Assembly: GCF_000219605.1 (NCBI RefSeq)
Contig: NC_015740.1
Span: 4,092,001-4,156,000, forward strand
Direction of reading: 5' to 3'
DNA length: 64,000 nt
From: Stutzerimonas stutzeri
GTDB lineage: Bacteria > Pseudomonadota > Gammaproteobacteria > Pseudomonadales > Pseudomonadaceae
The stretch's first letter is position 1; each line of letters starts with the position of its first letter. The translations under genes and the position numbers were made by a program. The notes beneath the pieces were generated by a model that saw only the letters and a list, made by a program, of their open reading frames with translations, made no database searches and was not told where the DNA came from. Below are positions 63,645 to 64,000 of the stretch, in pieces.

Positions 63645-64000
63645 TCAGCCGACCTTGCTCGCTTCCGCCTCCTCATGGGCCTGGCGCAGCCGCTCGCGGC
63701 TGTTGGTCAGATGCAGGCGCATGGCAGCGCGCGCCGATTCCGGGTCCTGCCGGGCGATGGCCTCGTAGATCTGCTCGTGCTCGCGGCCCAGACGGGCCTG
63801 GTAGTGCTGCTGGTCGTCATGGGCCAGGCGCGCCGAGTTGACCCGGCTGCGTGGGATCAGGGTGGTGCCCAGGTGGCTCATGATGTCGGTGAAGTAGCGG
63901 TTGCCGGTGGCCTCGGCGATCTGCAGATGGAACTGGAAGTCCGACGCCACCGCATCGCTGGAGTGGGCCGCGCTCTGGTTCAGCTGATCGAGAAAGGCGC
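63645..64000 (-). CDS. GntR/FadR-family (FCD) regulator, C-terminal part
   Basis: The C-terminal 117 residues of an FCD effector-binding domain: SSDAVASDFQFHLQIAEATGNRYFTDI, then HDDQQHYQARLGREHEQIYEAIARQDPESARAAMRLHL, with the H and D/E residues that bind metal or carboxylate ligands. The DNA-binding part lies past the window's end. Likely regulator of the uronate cluster (many FCD proteins sense sugar acids) and candidate binder of the TGTCATATGACA element. Confidence 0.9.
   Translation of the reverse strand, partial: AFLDQLNQSAAHSSDAVASDFQFHLQIAEATGNRYFTDIMSHLGTTLIPRSRVNSARLAHDDQQHYQARLGREHEQIYEAIARQDPESARAAMRLHLTNSRERLRQAHEEAEASKVG

Overview
The window is high-GC, densely coded gammaproteobacterial DNA. 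The proteins look like those of the Pseudomonas stutzeri group (Stutzerimonas): AceE, BioB, MsrA, SelO, DipA and uronate dehydrogenase all read as close Pseudomonas orthologues, and AceF has three lipoyl domains as in Azotobacter. A complete zeaxanthin-glucoside pathway suggests a yellow-pigmented strain. The species call is inference. No tRNA, rRNA, insertion sequence, prophage or CRISPR array was recognised.

Layout. (1) 1-14.3 kb is core: waaC/waaF (LPS inner core), ilvE, glnE, then aceE-aceF (pyruvate dehydrogenase), a small exported protein, the c-di-GMP phosphodiesterase dipA, and msrA. As I recall the PAO1 map, this matches PA5011-PA5018. (2) 14.4-28 kb: an RsmY-like sRNA gene with two GacA boxes, two large acyl-CoA dehydrogenases around a membrane diguanylate cyclase, a small protein, the biotin operon bioBFHCD, and then comF-like, srkA and rlmJ genes. 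This resembles the PAO1 PA0486-PA0508 neighbourhood, so two ancestral blocks appear to be joined near 14.4 kb. (3) 28-36.6 kb: a nitronate monooxygenase and the carotenoid cluster crtZ / fni-crtX-crtY-crtI-crtB / crtE. It is organised as in Pantoea except that crtE is divergent. (4) 36.7-45.4 kb returns to core: a third acyl-CoA dehydrogenase, a K+/H+ antiporter, an MscK channel and selO (PA5020-PA5023-like). (5) 45.4-51.6 kb: a four-gene signalling operon (CHASE3/GAF hybrid kinase with three receivers, CheR, CheB lacking a receiver, and a receiver-kinase). (6) 51.7-57.2 kb: small membrane proteins, an SDR, an MBL hydrolase and an NfeD protease/slipin/LEA-lipoprotein operon. (7) 57.4-64 kb: a uronate catabolism and TRAP transport cluster that looks partly decayed, an EamA exporter, and the C-terminal part of a GntR/FCD regulator running off the window.

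Regulatory sites found by eye: two GacA boxes at the sRNA; two abutting PsrA boxes before an acyl-CoA dehydrogenase; a BirA operator between bioB and the comF-like gene; two TTGTACAA palindromes 31 bp apart between fni and crtE; two TGTAGT...ACTACA palindromes before aceE; and a repeated GTCATATGACAAC element around the uronate cluster.

The best candidates for something under-described are the hybrid-kinase/CheR/CheB/receiver-kinase operon, which has no chemoreceptor or CheW, and the crtE-fni divergent control region. The uronate cluster is notable for three independent lesions: a DctP with a shortened signal peptide, a frameshifted DctQ, and a LacI-type regulator reduced to its DNA-binding head.
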